A DNA stretch of 64,000 nucleotides from an uncultured Blastocatellia bacterium (lineage in GTDB: Bacteria > Acidobacteriota > Blastocatellia > Pyrinomonadales > Pyrinomonadaceae). Shown here piece by piece: positions 8,453 to 17,329 of the stretch; positions within the stretch are counted from its first letter, which is position 1, and each line of letters starts with the position of its first letter. The position numbers and the translations under genes are program-made. The notes under the pieces were generated by a model that was not told the DNA's origin, ran no database searches, and saw only the letters and a program-made list of their open reading frames with translations. Location of the stretch: NCBI GenBank assembly GCA_946480785.1, contig CAMLLD010000021.1:7230-71229 (forward strand), written 5' to 3'.

Positions 8453-9307
8453 TTGGATCGCAACCTACCCATCGGGATCTTCGATAGCGGCGTCGGCGGG
8501 TTAACTGTCTATCGTGCGCTGCACGAGCGTCTGCCGAACGAAAGATTCGTCTACCTCGGCGACACCGCGCGTGTGCCTTACGGAACAAAATCTCTGGCGA
8601 CAGTCGAGCGGTATGCTGTCGAGAATTCGAGGTTTCTCGAAGCGCGCGGGATCAAGCTGCTCGTCGTCGCGTGCAATACGGCTTCGGCGTTGGCCGTACC
8701 GGCGATTCGCAGAGCCGTGCACGTCCCAGTGATCGGCGTTATCGAACCCGGTGCACGCGCCGCCGTTGAAATTGCCCGTGGTGGGAACATCGGGGTCATC
8801 GCTACCGAAGCCACCATCCACAGCGGCGCGTACGCAACCGCCATCGCCGCTCTCGGCGCGAAAGGCGAGGTTGTCGCGCGCGCCTGTCCACTCTTCGTCC
8901 CACTCGCCGAAGAAGGCTGGGCCAACACAGACGTCGCCCGTGTCGTCGCGAAAGAGTACTTGAATGATTTCAACGAAACGCGCCTCGCTGCGCTCGTCCT
9001 CGGTTGCACTCACTACCCGATCCTGCGCGACGTCATTAGCGAAACCGTCGGCAACGAAATCACGTTGATCGATTCCGGCGCCGCGACCGCCGCGGACGTC
9101 GAATCACTACTCGAAACGAAATCACTAAAACACGATGAACCTCTCGCTTTTGAGCAGGAACGGCGTCTCTGTGACGATCTCGACCATTTTTACGTCACCG
9201 ATGCCGCCGAAAGATTTGCTAAAGTGGCCGAGAGATTCTTAGGATCGGCTCCGTCAATTCTCGAGGCCGTAGAAATTTGGGGACACGATGAGCTTCGAAC
9301 GCACTGA
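8453..9307 (+). CDS. murI: Glutamate racemase
   Basis: Converts L-glutamate to D-glutamate for peptidoglycan precursor synthesis in the cytoplasm. The 284-residue length is usual. The two catalytic cysteines are Cys74 (VACNTAS) and Cys185 (LGCTHYP), and the N-terminal [15 protein letters not shown], with Asp11, is the family signature. It starts at TTG, only 12 bases after the Uma2 gene and without a strong binding site, so it may be translationally coupled. The 3' end overlaps rph by 20 bases. Confidence 0.95.
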   Translation: MDRNLPIGIFDSGVGGLTVYRALHERLPNERFVYLGDTARVPYGTKSLATVERYAVENSRFLEARGIKLLVVACNTASALAVPAIRRAVHVPVIGVIEPGARAAVEIARGGNIGVIATEATIHSGAYATAIAALGAKGEVVARACPLFVPLAEEGWANTDVARVVAKEYLNDFNETRLAALVLGCTHYPILRDVISETVGNEITLIDSGAATAADVESLLETKSLKHDEPLAFEQERRLCDDLDHFYVTDAAERFAKVAERFLGSAPSILEAVEIWGHDELRTH

Positions 9308-10043
9308 TGGCCGCGCCCACGACGAGTTACGGCCAGTGCAAATAACTCCCGGCTTCCTGTCTTACGCCGAAGGCTCGGTCTTGATCGAGATGGGAAACAC
9401 GCGCGTCGTCTGCGCCGCTTCGCTTGAAGACCGCGTGCCGCCATTTTTGCGCAACAGCGGCCAGGGCTGGCTCACCGCTGAGTACGCGATGTTGCCGCGC
9501 TCGACGCAAACCAGAACTACGCGCGAGATCGGCCGCGGTGGACCATCGGGCCGCACGCACGAGATTCAGCGCTTGATCGGTCGCAGCCTGCGCGCCGTCG
9601 CGGACATGAAAGCCCTTAGCGAACGCACGTTGACGATCGATTGCGACGTCTTGCAAGCCGACGGTGGCACGCGCACCGCCGCGATCACCGGCGCGTACGT
9701 CGCCTTCGCTCTCGCCAGCAACCATTTGCTGAAAGCGGGAAGAATCAGCCGGCCGCTAACAACGAACCAGGTCGCGGCCGTCAGCGTCGGCATCGTCGGC
9801 AACACGCCGTTGCTCGATCTCAAGTACGACGAAGACTCGCGCGCGGAAGTCGACATGAACGTTGTTTGCACCAGCGACGGCCGGTTCATCGAACTGCAAG
9901 GCACTGCGGAGCGCGAGCCATTCAGCCGCCCGCAAATGGACGAATTGGTCGCCCTCGCCACGAGCGGCATCGAAAAGCTGATCGGCCTGCAGCAGTCGGT
10001 CCTGTCCGCAGCGGCGAACGGCAAGATTGGTTCGGGCATCTGA
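9288..10043 (+). CDS. rph: Ribonuclease PH
   Basis: A phosphorolytic 3'-to-5' exoribonuclease that trims tRNA 3' ends. The 251-residue chain starts with the typical [15 protein letters not shown] and carries [20 protein letters not shown] plus [18 protein letters not shown], the phosphate and RNA binding signatures of the family. It overlaps the end of murI, so both are probably on one transcript; murI-rph linkage is seen in many bacteria. The length is normal and there is no sign of the frameshift found in some laboratory strains of E. coli. Confidence 0.95.
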   Translation: MSFERTDGRAHDELRPVQITPGFLSYAEGSVLIEMGNTRVVCAASLEDRVPPFLRNSGQGWLTAEYAMLPRSTQTRTTREIGRGGPSGRTHEIQRLIGRSLRAVADMKALSERTLTIDCDVLQADGGTRTAAITGAYVAFALASNHLLKAGRISRPLTTNQVAAVSVGIVGNTPLLDLKYDEDSRAEVDMNVVCTSDGRFIELQGTAEREPFSRPQMDELVALATSGIEKLIGLQQSVLSAAANGKIGSGI

Positions 10044-10051
10044 TCACAGTC

Positions 10052-10558
10052 ATGAAAGCAACTTTAGTATTCAGTCTAGCGGTGCTTGCGTTGATGATCT
10101 CAACAGTCGCGGCGCAACAGACCTACTCGAGCGACAAGGTCGAATACACGTTCGACATTCCTTCAGCGACTTGGCGCTCGATTCTCGAACCAGACGCCAC
10201 TCACCCACATCCCGAGTTTGTTTATGGCGATCGTCTCGATGGTTATCTGACGATTCGTAAAGAAATCGTGGACGCGGGCACCACGCCTTCGCAACTCGCG
10301 CGCAGCGATCAGGATCTGAAACTCCAGTTTCTACCCGGCTTCGTTCCCGGCAAAGAAGAACCATTCAACGGCCGGCTCGACGGCGTGACGATGTCTTACG
10401 AGTACGTTCGCAGCGGTAAGACCATGCTCGGCCGCACTTACTATTTGCAGGCTGACAATCGCACCATCTACGCGCTCCGCTTCACGGGTTTGCGAGACAA
10501 GCTGGGCCGCATTCGCAATCAAACGGATGTCATAGCACGCACCTTCAAACTCAAATAG
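10052..10558 (+). CDS. Secreted protein of unknown function
   Basis: A 168-residue protein with a clear signal peptide (hydrophobic residues 4-20, likely cut after VAA). The mature part contains a short YTFDIPSATW start and alternating polar and hydrophobic stretches suggesting a beta-rich fold. I do not recognise the family; similarity to PsbP-like or stress-response secreted proteins is possible but not demonstrated. The ATG at 10052 is eight bases after rph. A longer frame running back into rph exists but is only an overlap artefact. The stop codon overlaps the GTG of the SET gene (TAGTG), so these genes are likely co-translated. Confidence 0.7.
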   Translation: MKATLVFSLAVLALMISTVAAQQTYSSDKVEYTFDIPSATWRSILEPDATHPHPEFVYGDRLDGYLTIRKEIVDAGTTPSQLARSDQDLKLQFLPGFVPGKEEPFNGRLDGVTMSYEYVRSGKTMLGRTYYLQADNRTIYALRFTGLRDKLGRIRNQTDVIARTFKLK

Positions 10559-10974
10559 TGAAGCTGCAACTCGCCCGCGGACTCGCAATCAAGCCCTCAA
10601 CTATTCACGGCAAAGGCTGCTTCGCCACTATCGCCTTCCAGAAGCGACACAAGATCGCGGAGTATACCGGCGAGAAGATCTCAAACGCTGAAGCGCGACG
10701 CCGCGCGCATCGCCGCATGCTCAGGATTTGTGAAGTGAATAGTCGTTGGAGTCTCGACGGTAGTCGCGGCGGCAACGGCACGCATTACATCAATCATTCG
10801 TGCAGTCCCAACGCGTTCATGAAGATCCTGCACGACCATATCCTCTTTATTGCGTTACGCGATATCGACGCTGGCGAAGAGATCACGATCGATTACGAAT
10901 CAACACTCCACTCTGACGACAAGCGTTGTATCTGCGGCGCGAAGACTTGTCGCGGCACGATCAATCGCGTTTGA
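10558..10974 (+). CDS. SET-domain protein (putative lysine methyltransferase)
   Basis: A 138-residue protein that is almost entirely a SET domain: GKGCFA near residue 19, the catalytic-fold motif YINHSCSPNA near 80, GEEITIDYES near 103 and a post-SET-like C-terminus with Cys-x-Cys…Cys (CICGAKTCRG). SET enzymes methylate lysines with S-adenosylmethionine. In bacteria most have unknown targets, and some of the best-known ones act on host chromatin. The start is a GTG overlapping the previous stop codon. It is compact, without extra domains, and lies next to the histidine kinase gene, which converges on it. Confidence 0.85.
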   Translation: MKLQLARGLAIKPSTIHGKGCFATIAFQKRHKIAEYTGEKISNAEARRRAHRRMLRICEVNSRWSLDGSRGGNGTHYINHSCSPNAFMKILHDHILFIALRDIDAGEEITIDYESTLHSDDKRCICGAKTCRGTINRV

Positions 10975-10979
10975 GATTT

Positions 10980-12980
10980 CTAGAGTCGCGGCAACGTGAA
11001 GCTGAATCGCGATCCGCGTCCTTCTTCGGAATCAAGCGCCACCTGGCCGCCGTGCTGCTCGACGACCTCGCGCACAAACGACAAACCTAGTCCCGTCGAT
11101 TCTTCGTCTTTCTCCTGTCCCTCACGGACCACGCGATAAAACTTCTCCCACACGCGCTCTTTCGACTCCGCCGGAATCCCGTAACCGCGATCCTCAACAC
11201 ACACGCGCACCGTCTCAGCTTCGAGGGCAGTGGAAACAGTCACCGTGGTACGTTCGGGACTGTACTTGATCGCGTTGTGGACCAGGTTTTTTACCACTTG
11301 CATGATGAGACTCTTGTCCGCTGCAACTGGCGGAATGCGATGCGCGGGTTGTTCGACGAGGCGAATACGTTTCTTTTTCGCAACCGGTTGGAGCGAGGCA
11401 ATCGTGTCGCGCACGACTTCGTCGAGACGAAGGGGAATCTTCAGCACTTCCTGTTTGTCGCTGCGCTGCAGCTGCGTCACCGAAAGGAAGGTATTGATCA
11501 TGCGCGACATGCGTTGCGATTCGTTGGCGATGATCGTGACGAACTCGCGCGCTTGCGCGGGAATAGTGTCGTCGTTGGTCAAAAGCTCGGCGAAGCCGTT
11601 GATGCTGGTGAGCGGCGTGCGCAGCTCGTGCGACATCAACGAGATCATGTCGCTCTTGAGCTTTTCGTGTTCTTTGGTTTGGCTCAGGTCACTGACGTAA
11701 ACCGCGATCCCGATCGGTTCGTTGTCCAGCTCCAATCGATCGCGCAGCAGCGAGATGCGCAGGCTGAGGATCTGATCTTTCTGATCGAAATCCAGCTCGC
11801 CTTCGTAGTCGATGCCCGTTTGCAACACGCGGCGCACCGCGATTTCGGGTTCGTCAAAGACGCCGGTGCGGAAGTGATTGAGCAGTTCGATCAGATCGAG
11901 TTGTTGTGTGCTCTCGGAAGTAATGCCGGCGTAGTTAAGGATGGCCGGGTTTGTTAACGCGAGCGTTCCGTCGAGATACGCGATGGCAACGCCGTCGTTG
12001 ATCTGGGCCAGCGCTTCTGCTTCGCAGCGTTGCTCCACCGTGATTGCTTTGAGCACATTCAGCGCGTCGAGCTTGCGTCGGGTTGCGCGTTGCGAGAAGT
12101 AGCTGAACGATTTTCCGCGGGCGGGATTCTGGGCGAAGCTTTCGCGTTTCAGGTTGCGCGCGAATTGCGAGGCGACTGCTTCGAGCAGCAGTTTGTCGTC
12201 GTTGTCGAGTTGCGCGGCCGGACGGATCAGCAGCACGCCCGCGATCTCGCGTTCGTGAAGCAAAGGAACCGCGACTGCCAACTCTTTTTGTTCGCCTATG
12301 CTTTGCGTGACGAGCTTGCCGGAAGCTGCTGCTTGTTCGCAGAGTTGCACGCCTTCGCGCCAAACGGAGTTGCGGCTTGTGTCGAGTGAGTTTTTGGTTG
12401 CGCCCTTGAAGCGCGCAACGGCCTCGAACGAATCGGATTCGTCGACCTGAAAAACGATCGCCTCATGTAGCGGCAGAAATGTATTGAGCAACTTGAGCCC
12501 GCTTACTAACCGCTGATCCGCGGCGGGACCGGAGTCTGCGGCAGTGACTGGCGCACTGAAGAGCGTGTTGAGTAGTTGGCGATCGAGATGCCACAGCCGA
12601 TTGACCTGGACCAGCACGACTGAGAGCGCGCAACTGAACACGAGCGGTGTTGTGAAGAGTTCGACGCCGCCGAAGCGTGCGACAAGCAGACTGGCGGCGC
12701 AAAGCGCCAGCAGTGCGCCGAGCAGGTAACGCCACGAGCGACGCAGGCCGTAAACGTTCAGCGTGAGACCAAACGCGACGGAACAAACTATTACAGCGAT
12801 TGCGGCGACGGGAACTGGTCCCAGCAGAAGCTCGGCGCGCTCAGCGATGGGCAGGAGCGCTGACGTGTTCAGCAACTCGGGCACAAGGCCCACGCGCCAG
12901 CCGAAATATCCGGCCAGCCCTGCGAAGAGGCTGAGGCCGGTGGCCGAGACGTAGATCGGGAAAGTTCGGGATCGAATCAA
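10980..12980 (-). CDS. Membrane sensor histidine kinase (GAF, PAS, HisKA, HATPase)
   Basis: A 666-residue two-component sensor. The N-terminus has about five hydrophobic helices (about 10-125). A GAF-like segment lies near 150-280 and a PAS-like segment near 315-430. The HisKA region has the phospho-acceptor His451 in MSHELRTPLTSINGF. The HATPase domain has the N-box NLVHNAIKYSP, GYGIP, and STGLGLSFVREVVEQHGG. It probably senses a membrane or soluble signal and phosphorylates a response regulator, but no response regulator gene is next to it. It starts with TTG without a clear binding site, so the start is uncertain. It converges with the SET gene, five bases apart. Confidence 0.9.
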   Translation of the reverse strand: MIRSRTFPIYVSATGLSLFAGLAGYFGWRVGLVPELLNTSALLPIAERAELLLGPVPVAAIAVIVCSVAFGLTLNVYGLRRSWRYLLGALLALCAASLLVARFGGVELFTTPLVFSCALSVVLVQVNRLWHLDRQLLNTLFSAPVTAADSGPAADQRLVSGLKLLNTFLPLHEAIVFQVDESDSFEAVARFKGATKNSLDTSRNSVWREGVQLCEQAAASGKLVTQSIGEQKELAVAVPLLHEREIAGVLLIRPAAQLDNDDKLLLEAVASQFARNLKRESFAQNPARGKSFSYFSQRATRRKLDALNVLKAITVEQRCEAEALAQINDGVAIAYLDGTLALTNPAILNYAGITSESTQQLDLIELLNHFRTGVFDEPEIAVRRVLQTGIDYEGELDFDQKDQILSLRISLLRDRLELDNEPIGIAVYVSDLSQTKEHEKLKSDMISLMSHELRTPLTSINGFAELLTNDDTIPAQAREFVTIIANESQRMSRMINTFLSVTQLQRSDKQEVLKIPLRLDEVVRDTIASLQPVAKKKRIRLVEQPAHRIPPVAADKSLIMQVVKNLVHNAIKYSPERTTVTVSTALEAETVRVCVEDRGYGIPAESKERVWEKFYRVVREGQEKDEESTGLGLSFVREVVEQHGGQVALDSEEGRGSRFSFTLPRL

Positions 12981-13117
12981 GCTTTGAATTGCTGGCCAGG
13001 AGCGAGAGGCGCGCCGGCAAAGGGAATCAGAAGAGCTTCGTCAGCTTCATGAAGGAAGCTGCGTCGAGGATTATACATTGCCTGTCATTGTTAAAGCTAC
13101 GGGCAAGTTGGGCGAGG

Positions 13118-14515
13118 TTAGAGGCGTTTCAGCGCGGCGATCAGGGACGAAAGATCCTCGGGAAGCACGGTGCGAAGGTCGAGCAGTACCTTTTCCTCGG
13201 CCACGCGGGCGATGATGGGCGGCGACGACCGGCGAAGTTGTTGCTCAAGCTCGGCCGCGGATTTTTGTGGATGACTAAGAGCGATCAGAAGGGATCTGAG
13301 TTTTGATGTGGGCGCCGTGCCGCCGCCGACGGCTGATTCGCCGGGCTGAAGAGTGAGTGTGAGTTCGGTTGGCGCGACTTGTTCGATCACGGCTTTCGCG
13401 CGCTCCTCGATCTCAGCTTCCTTCAGAGCAAGCATTTGAAACACCGGAATTTCTGACGAAGCTTTATCGCGCTGGTGCGCGACGAGTGTCGCTTCGAGCG
13501 CGGCGAGCCGAAGTTTGTCGCTTCGTAATGCGCGATACAGCGGATGCTTACGCAGTCGCTCAACTATCTCCCTTCGGCCTACTATCAACCCCGCCTGCGC
13601 TGAACCAAGCAGCTTGTCGCCGCTGAACGAAACCACATCCAGACCGCTCGCGACCACCTCGCTGACAGTCGGCTCATCCAGCACGCCATAGCCACTCAGA
13701 TCGCTCAACACGCCCGAACCCGCGTCTTCATAAACCGGCAGCTTGTGCTCGTGGGCCAACGCCGCGAGCTCCCCAAGCTCAGGCGAACTCGCGAAACCGA
13801 CGATGCGATAGTTCGACGGATGAACACGCATGATCAGCCGCGTGTTTGCGTTGATAGCGCGCCGGTAATCGTCGAGATGCGTGCGGTTCGTCGTACCGAC
13901 TTCCACCATGCGCGTACGCGAACTCGCCATCACGTCAGGTACGCGAAAATCGCCGCCGATCTCCACCAACTCGCCACGCGAAACGATCGTTTCTCCGTCA
14001 CGTGCAAGCACCGACAGAATCAACAACGCGGCAGCCGCACAGTTGTTTACGACGAGTGCGTCTTCCGCGCCGGTGAGATCACGCAAAAGCGCTTCGACGC
14101 GCGCACCGCGCTTGCCGCGTGTGCCGGTCGTGACGTCGTATTCGAGATTGCAGTAAGCGGCCGCTTCAGCGATCGCCGCGCGTGCGGCGGCTGAGAGCGG
14201 TGCGCGTCCGAGGTTCGTGTGCAGCAAAACACCCGTGGCATTGATGACTCTCGCGATTCCGGTTTGGCTTTCCCGTTTCGCAGTGTCCCTGATGCGTCGC
14301 ACCGCTTCGGCGAGGAGTGCCTCCGGCGAGTGGCCATCTTCAAAGGGATTCTCGCGGATTGCAGAACGGATCTCGGTCGTGACGCTGCGAGCGATGGCCG
14401 TCACGCGCTTCAACCCGATGACTTCGCTTAGTTCACGGGCCACGTCAGTGCGCAGCAGTTGGTCCACTGACGGCACGTGGCGCAGGTTCGAAGTTGTTTT
14501 GTTGCGTTCGACCAT
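13118..14515 (-). CDS. selA: L-seryl-tRNA(Sec) selenium transferase
   Basis: SelA converts seryl-tRNA(Sec) to selenocysteinyl-tRNA(Sec) using selenophosphate and pyridoxal phosphate. The 465 residues match the usual length. The PLP-binding Lys301 is in SFSGDKLLGSAQAG, and NATGVLLHTNLGRAPLS near residue 92 is the N-terminal family signature. The gene stands alone: no selB, selD or tRNA-Sec is in the window. It implies a selenocysteine-using organism only if those genes occur elsewhere. It lies downstream of an unknown plus-strand gene (divergent). Confidence 0.93.
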   Translation of the reverse strand: MVERNKTTSNLRHVPSVDQLLRTDVARELSEVIGLKRVTAIARSVTTEIRSAIRENPFEDGHSPEALLAEAVRRIRDTAKRESQTGIARVINATGVLLHTNLGRAPLSAAARAAIAEAAAYCNLEYDVTTGTRGKRGARVEALLRDLTGAEDALVVNNCAAAALLILSVLARDGETIVSRGELVEIGGDFRVPDVMASSRTRMVEVGTTNRTHLDDYRRAINANTRLIMRVHPSNYRIVGFASSPELGELAALAHEHKLPVYEDAGSGVLSDLSGYGVLDEPTVSEVVASGLDVVSFSGDKLLGSAQAGLIVGRREIVERLRKHPLYRALRSDKLRLAALEATLVAHQRDKASSEIPVFQMLALKEAEIEERAKAVIEQVAPTELTLTLQPGESAVGGGTAPTSKLRSLLIALSHPQKSAAELEQQLRRSSPPIIARVAEEKVLLDLRTVLPEDLSSLIAALKRL

Positions 14516-14603
14516 GACCGTATTATAGACTGCCTTCGACCGCGTTCATTCAATCAGACGCGAAACCCGCCCTAATTCCTCGTTCAGGAGAACCAAACTT
14601 CCA

Positions 14604-15245
14604 GTGGGATTACGTGAGAACAAGCTGCTGCGCGCCAAACTGCAGGTCCAGTCCAAGAACAAGTACGCTGCCGGTGAAAATCAGCCGACCCCGGACGAAC
14701 AACTGAGCCGTTTAGAGGAAGACATTCGCCGGCTCAGAGTCGAGTTCGACATTTTCTTCAACGGCGCGGCGAAGCGCCCGCCCTACGATACGAAAGGCCG
14801 CGTCGAAACGCTGCTGAAGCGACTCGGCGACGATCGCACGCTCACGTTTGCGCAGCGTTATCGCTACAACTCACTGGCCGCACGCTACAACGCGTTTCGC
14901 GATCTCTGGCGCCGCACGATGCAGGGACGCGAAGAAGGCCGTGACCCGGCTTCGGCCGCGCGGGCCAACGCGAAGAAAGAACTCACTGTAGAGGCCGAAC
15001 CCATCTCGGTCACTTGCGCGGATGCGCACAAGGAGATCGACGTCGTCAAGACTCTTTACGCTTCAGTGCTTGAGGCAAAGCAGCGGTGTGGCGAGCCGAT
15101 CGAGGGTTTTTCGTTTCCGAAGTTTCACCGGTTCGTGGCCCAGAAAGCCGATGGTCTAAAAGAGAAGTCGGGCTGTAAACGGGTGCGGTTCTCAGTTGCG
15201 GTAGAAGACGGTCATGTGAGTTTCAAAGCGAAAGCGGACCGATAG
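14604..15245 (+). CDS. Conserved hypothetical protein, coiled-coil and basic
   Basis: A 213-residue cytoplasmic protein. The N-terminal half has helical heptad-like stretches around LSRLEEDIRRLRVEFDIFF, and FAQRYRYNSLAARYNAFRDLW near residues 91-111. The C-terminal quarter is a compact basic domain ending in VRFSVAVEDGHVSFKAKADR. It is reminiscent of the C-terminal domain of Myxococcus protein MXAN_5187, but this is recalled, not tested, and no function is known. The GTG start is 13 bases after AGGAG, a long spacing. It is divergent from selA and ends in a strong bidirectional terminator. Confidence 0.65.
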   Translation: MGLRENKLLRAKLQVQSKNKYAAGENQPTPDEQLSRLEEDIRRLRVEFDIFFNGAAKRPPYDTKGRVETLLKRLGDDRTLTFAQRYRYNSLAARYNAFRDLWRRTMQGREEGRDPASAARANAKKELTVEAEPISVTCADAHKEIDVVKTLYASVLEAKQRCGEPIEGFSFPKFHRFVAQKADGLKEKSGCKRVRFSVAVEDGHVSFKAKADR

Positions 15246-15268
15246 AGTTCAAAACCAAACGAACAAAA

Positions 15269-15298
15269 GAAAAGGCGACCGCAGGAGGTCGCCTTTTC
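15269..15298. terminator. Bidirectional Rho-independent terminator
   Basis: GAAAAGGCGACC (15269-15280) pairs perfectly with GGTCGCCTTTTC (15287-15298) around a six-base loop. T-rich runs follow on both strands. It lies 23 bases after the plus-strand gene and 69 bases after the end of the convergent cold-shock gene. Confidence 0.85.
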
Positions 15299-15367
15299 TT
15301 CTTGGGAGCTTCTCGGACCCGTGACCGGAAGCAGTCAGTGGCTTTGCTAATGAAAGCCGGGGAGACA

Positions 15368-15574
15368 CTACATCTTCGTCACTTTTTCAGCCTGTGGCCC
15401 CTTCGGCCCCTGGGTAACCTCAAACTCGACTTCCTGGCCCTCTTCGAGGGTTTTGAAGCCGTCGCCCTGGATGGCGCTATAGTGAACAAAAATGTCCGAA
15501 GAGCCGGGCTGCTCGATAAAACCATAGCCCTTCGAATTGTTAAACCACTTGACCTTACCGGTTATTCTAGACAT
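15368..15574 (-). CDS. Cold-shock domain protein (CspA family)
   Basis: A 68-residue single-stranded nucleic acid binding protein. RNP1 is KGYGFIEQ and RNP2 is DIFVHYSAI, on the usual five-strand OB fold. It melts RNA secondary structure and acts in the cytoplasm, often at low temperature. A frame extending upstream to 15667 exists, but the ATG at 15574 is chosen because a perfect AGGAGG lies 10 bases upstream and the family starts there. The leader is unusually long (about 264 nt from a strong promoter), as in temperature-regulated csp genes. Confidence 0.95.
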   Translation of the reverse strand: MSRITGKVKWFNNSKGYGFIEQPGSSDIFVHYSAIQGDGFKTLEEGQEVEFEVTQGPKGPQAEKVTKM

Positions 15575-15940
15575 AACAACGAATCCTCCTAACGATTCGG
15601 TAAAACGGATGCGAAAGCCGCAAGGCTTTCCCACCGACCTGGTGAATGCTTGTGAGCCGGGTCGCACCCTGAAGTGGCGCTAGACGGAAACACACAATCA
15701 ACAAAAAATGCATGATGAAAAGCGCGGGGAGCGCTATTTCAGCATGCACAGACTTACGGGGGCAGAACTAACGAAACTCATTGCAGTACAGCTTGTATCG
15801 GGAATGCGGGGTCGGAACTAGCTTCCCGCATCAAAACGACGGCGCATAGTAAGTGAATCCGAAAAACCTGTCAAGCAAGAAGTTCAGCCGGCGGCGAAGC
15901 TAACTTAAGCTAACGAACAGGTTAAACCAACCAGCCTGTT
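15575..15940 (-). promoter_or_regulatory. Long 5' leader and promoter region of the cold-shock gene
   Basis: No gene is visible in this 366-base stretch. From the promoter at 15846-15874 the transcript would carry about 264 untranslated bases with several GC-rich inverted segments and the AGGAGG site at 15585-15590. Long leaders of csp messages are known to refold with temperature. Whether this one does is inference. Confidence 0.5.
15846..15874 (-). promoter_or_regulatory. Strong sigma-70 promoter of the cold-shock gene
   Basis: On the minus strand a perfect TTGACA (15874-15869) is followed after exactly 17 bases by TACTAT (15851-15846). It points to the cold-shock gene and puts the transcription start near 15838. 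Confidence 0.8.
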
Positions 15941-16810
15941 TTATTTCTGTCCATCGCTCGGCGCCGGGGTACTTTGGAGCAGATAAGGCAGCGGATCGAC
16001 CGCGTCATCGTTGATTCGCACCTCATAATGCAGGTGTGGACCAGTCGAACGGCCCGTCGAGCCGACTTTTCCTAACAATTGCCCGCGCGCGACGACTTGG
16101 TTAGCTTCGACGTCGATGTGCGAGAGATGGCCGTAGCGCGTGGTCAAACCACCGCCGTGATCGACGATCACTAACTGTCCATAACCATTCTGCCAACCAA
16201 CAAACGTCACCGTGCCGCTCGCTCCTGCGATCACGGGCGCGCCAAACGGCGCTTCGATGTCCTGGCCCGAGTGAAACTCATAACCTGGTCCACCAAACGG
16301 ATTGCGACGTCCGCCAAAACCGCCCTCGAGTGTTCCGCTCACGGGCCAAATCGACGGCGTGTTACCGCGTTCACGCAAGACGGCTTCATAAGAGCGCAAG
16401 TCTTCCTCGAGCCGGCCCATTTTGGCGATCAGCGTGGCGAGTCCCATCTCGTCCAAGGGCAGGGCTGGACCACCGCTGCCTGGTCTTGGTCCATTCTCAA
16501 CCACACCAGACTTCTCTGCGAGCTTGCGCGAAGTGTCTTCGACTTTTTCGACGCGGTTATTGAGTTTTTCGAGTTCCTGGCGCTGCTTTTCGTTCTCCGT
16601 GCGTAAACGCTGGTTCTCCATTTCGGTGCGCAGATGGGCGGCCTGCTGGGTCAATCCGTAAAGGCCGTAGCCCAGACAGACAGCCAGCACCGCAGCGGCT
16701 GCGAAGAATGTGGTTACTACTTTCTTCTCAACGCGGATTCGTTGAACTCGGGCTCTCGATCTGGACGTGTGAGCAATAATAAAAGCGTAAAAACGGTCGT
16801 CTCTGGCCAT
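15941..16810 (-). CDS. Membrane-anchored M23 (LytM-type) peptidase with coiled coil
   Basis: A 289-residue murein-hydrolase-like protein. It has a cytoplasmic basic N-terminus, one transmembrane helix (about 33-52), a coiled coil (about 58-100) and a C-terminal M23 domain (about 160-280). The zinc ligands appear intact: HSGQD in the first motif and HLHYEV in the last. It probably cuts peptidoglycan cross-bridges in the periplasm, or activates amidases as EnvC-type proteins do; the coiled coil would fit either. AGGAGC lies eight bases before the ATG. The 263 bases upstream hold its promoter and the terminator of the next gene. Confidence 0.88.
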   Translation of the reverse strand: MARDDRFYAFIIAHTSRSRARVQRIRVEKKVVTTFFAAAAVLAVCLGYGLYGLTQQAAHLRTEMENQRLRTENEKQRQELEKLNNRVEKVEDTSRKLAEKSGVVENGPRPGSGGPALPLDEMGLATLIAKMGRLEEDLRSYEAVLRERGNTPSIWPVSGTLEGGFGGRRNPFGGPGYEFHSGQDIEAPFGAPVIAGASGTVTFVGWQNGYGQLVIVDHGGGLTTRYGHLSHIDVEANQVVARGQLLGKVGSTGRSTGPHLHYEVRINDDAVDPLPYLLQSTPAPSDGQK

Positions 16811-17005
16811 TTTGAGCTGCTCCTGTCGTCGGCGCTGTTTTTGAAGTCGGGGCGGCGCTCGACAACCAAAGGCACAAACTCGCCAAAAGCGATTTGCGCG
16901 ATTACGGGAAAGTTTGGGTTATTACTGATCCTGCTTGAAGATTTGCAGCGGTTGGATTGAAAACCTCAAGGTCCCTCCGAGGTGAAATCCATCCGGCCGG
17001 TGCCT

Positions 17006-17035
17006 GCAAAAGAGCCCTGACCCTATCACAGGGCT
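17006..17035 (-). terminator. Rho-independent terminator of the small membrane protein gene
   Basis: On the minus strand AGCCCTG pairs with CAGGGCT around a nine-base loop and is followed by CTTTT. It lies 38 bases past the stop of the gene ending at 17074. Confidence 0.65.
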
Positions 17036-17073
17036 GTGAGGAGATGCAACTTTAGGAAAACGGATTTGGGTTG

Positions 17074-17295
17074 TCAGATGTCCTTGAGATCGTCTCGCCG
17101 GCGTCTGCGGTCGCGCAAGATCGCCAACACGATCATGACGAGCAGTGCGACAAACACGACGATGATCGCGACTTTAACGAGCGCGAGCAGAAATCCTACC
17201 AACGTGATCACTTGCTTCAGGAGTGCCACGACTAACAAGATGAGAGCGACGATTGCGCCTACCCCGCCGAAAACTCTAAAAACGCCACAACACAT
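17074..17295 (-). CDS. Small double-helix membrane protein of unknown function
   Basis: A 73-residue protein that is nearly all hydrophobic. Two probable transmembrane helices (about 9-29 and 30-60) precede a highly basic, then acidic tail, LRDRRRRRDDLKDI, which should face the cytoplasm by the positive-inside rule. I do not recognise a family. The ATG follows GGGGTAAAG. It lies 34 bases after the B-box-like membrane gene on the same strand and probably shares its transcript. Confidence 0.6.
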   Translation of the reverse strand: MCCGVFRVFGGVGAIVALILLVVALLKQVITLVGFLLALVKVAIIVVFVALLVMIVLAILRDRRRRRDDLKDI

Positions 17296-17329
17296 GTCTT
17301 TACCCCGTTAAGTATTCCCGATCAGTTTA

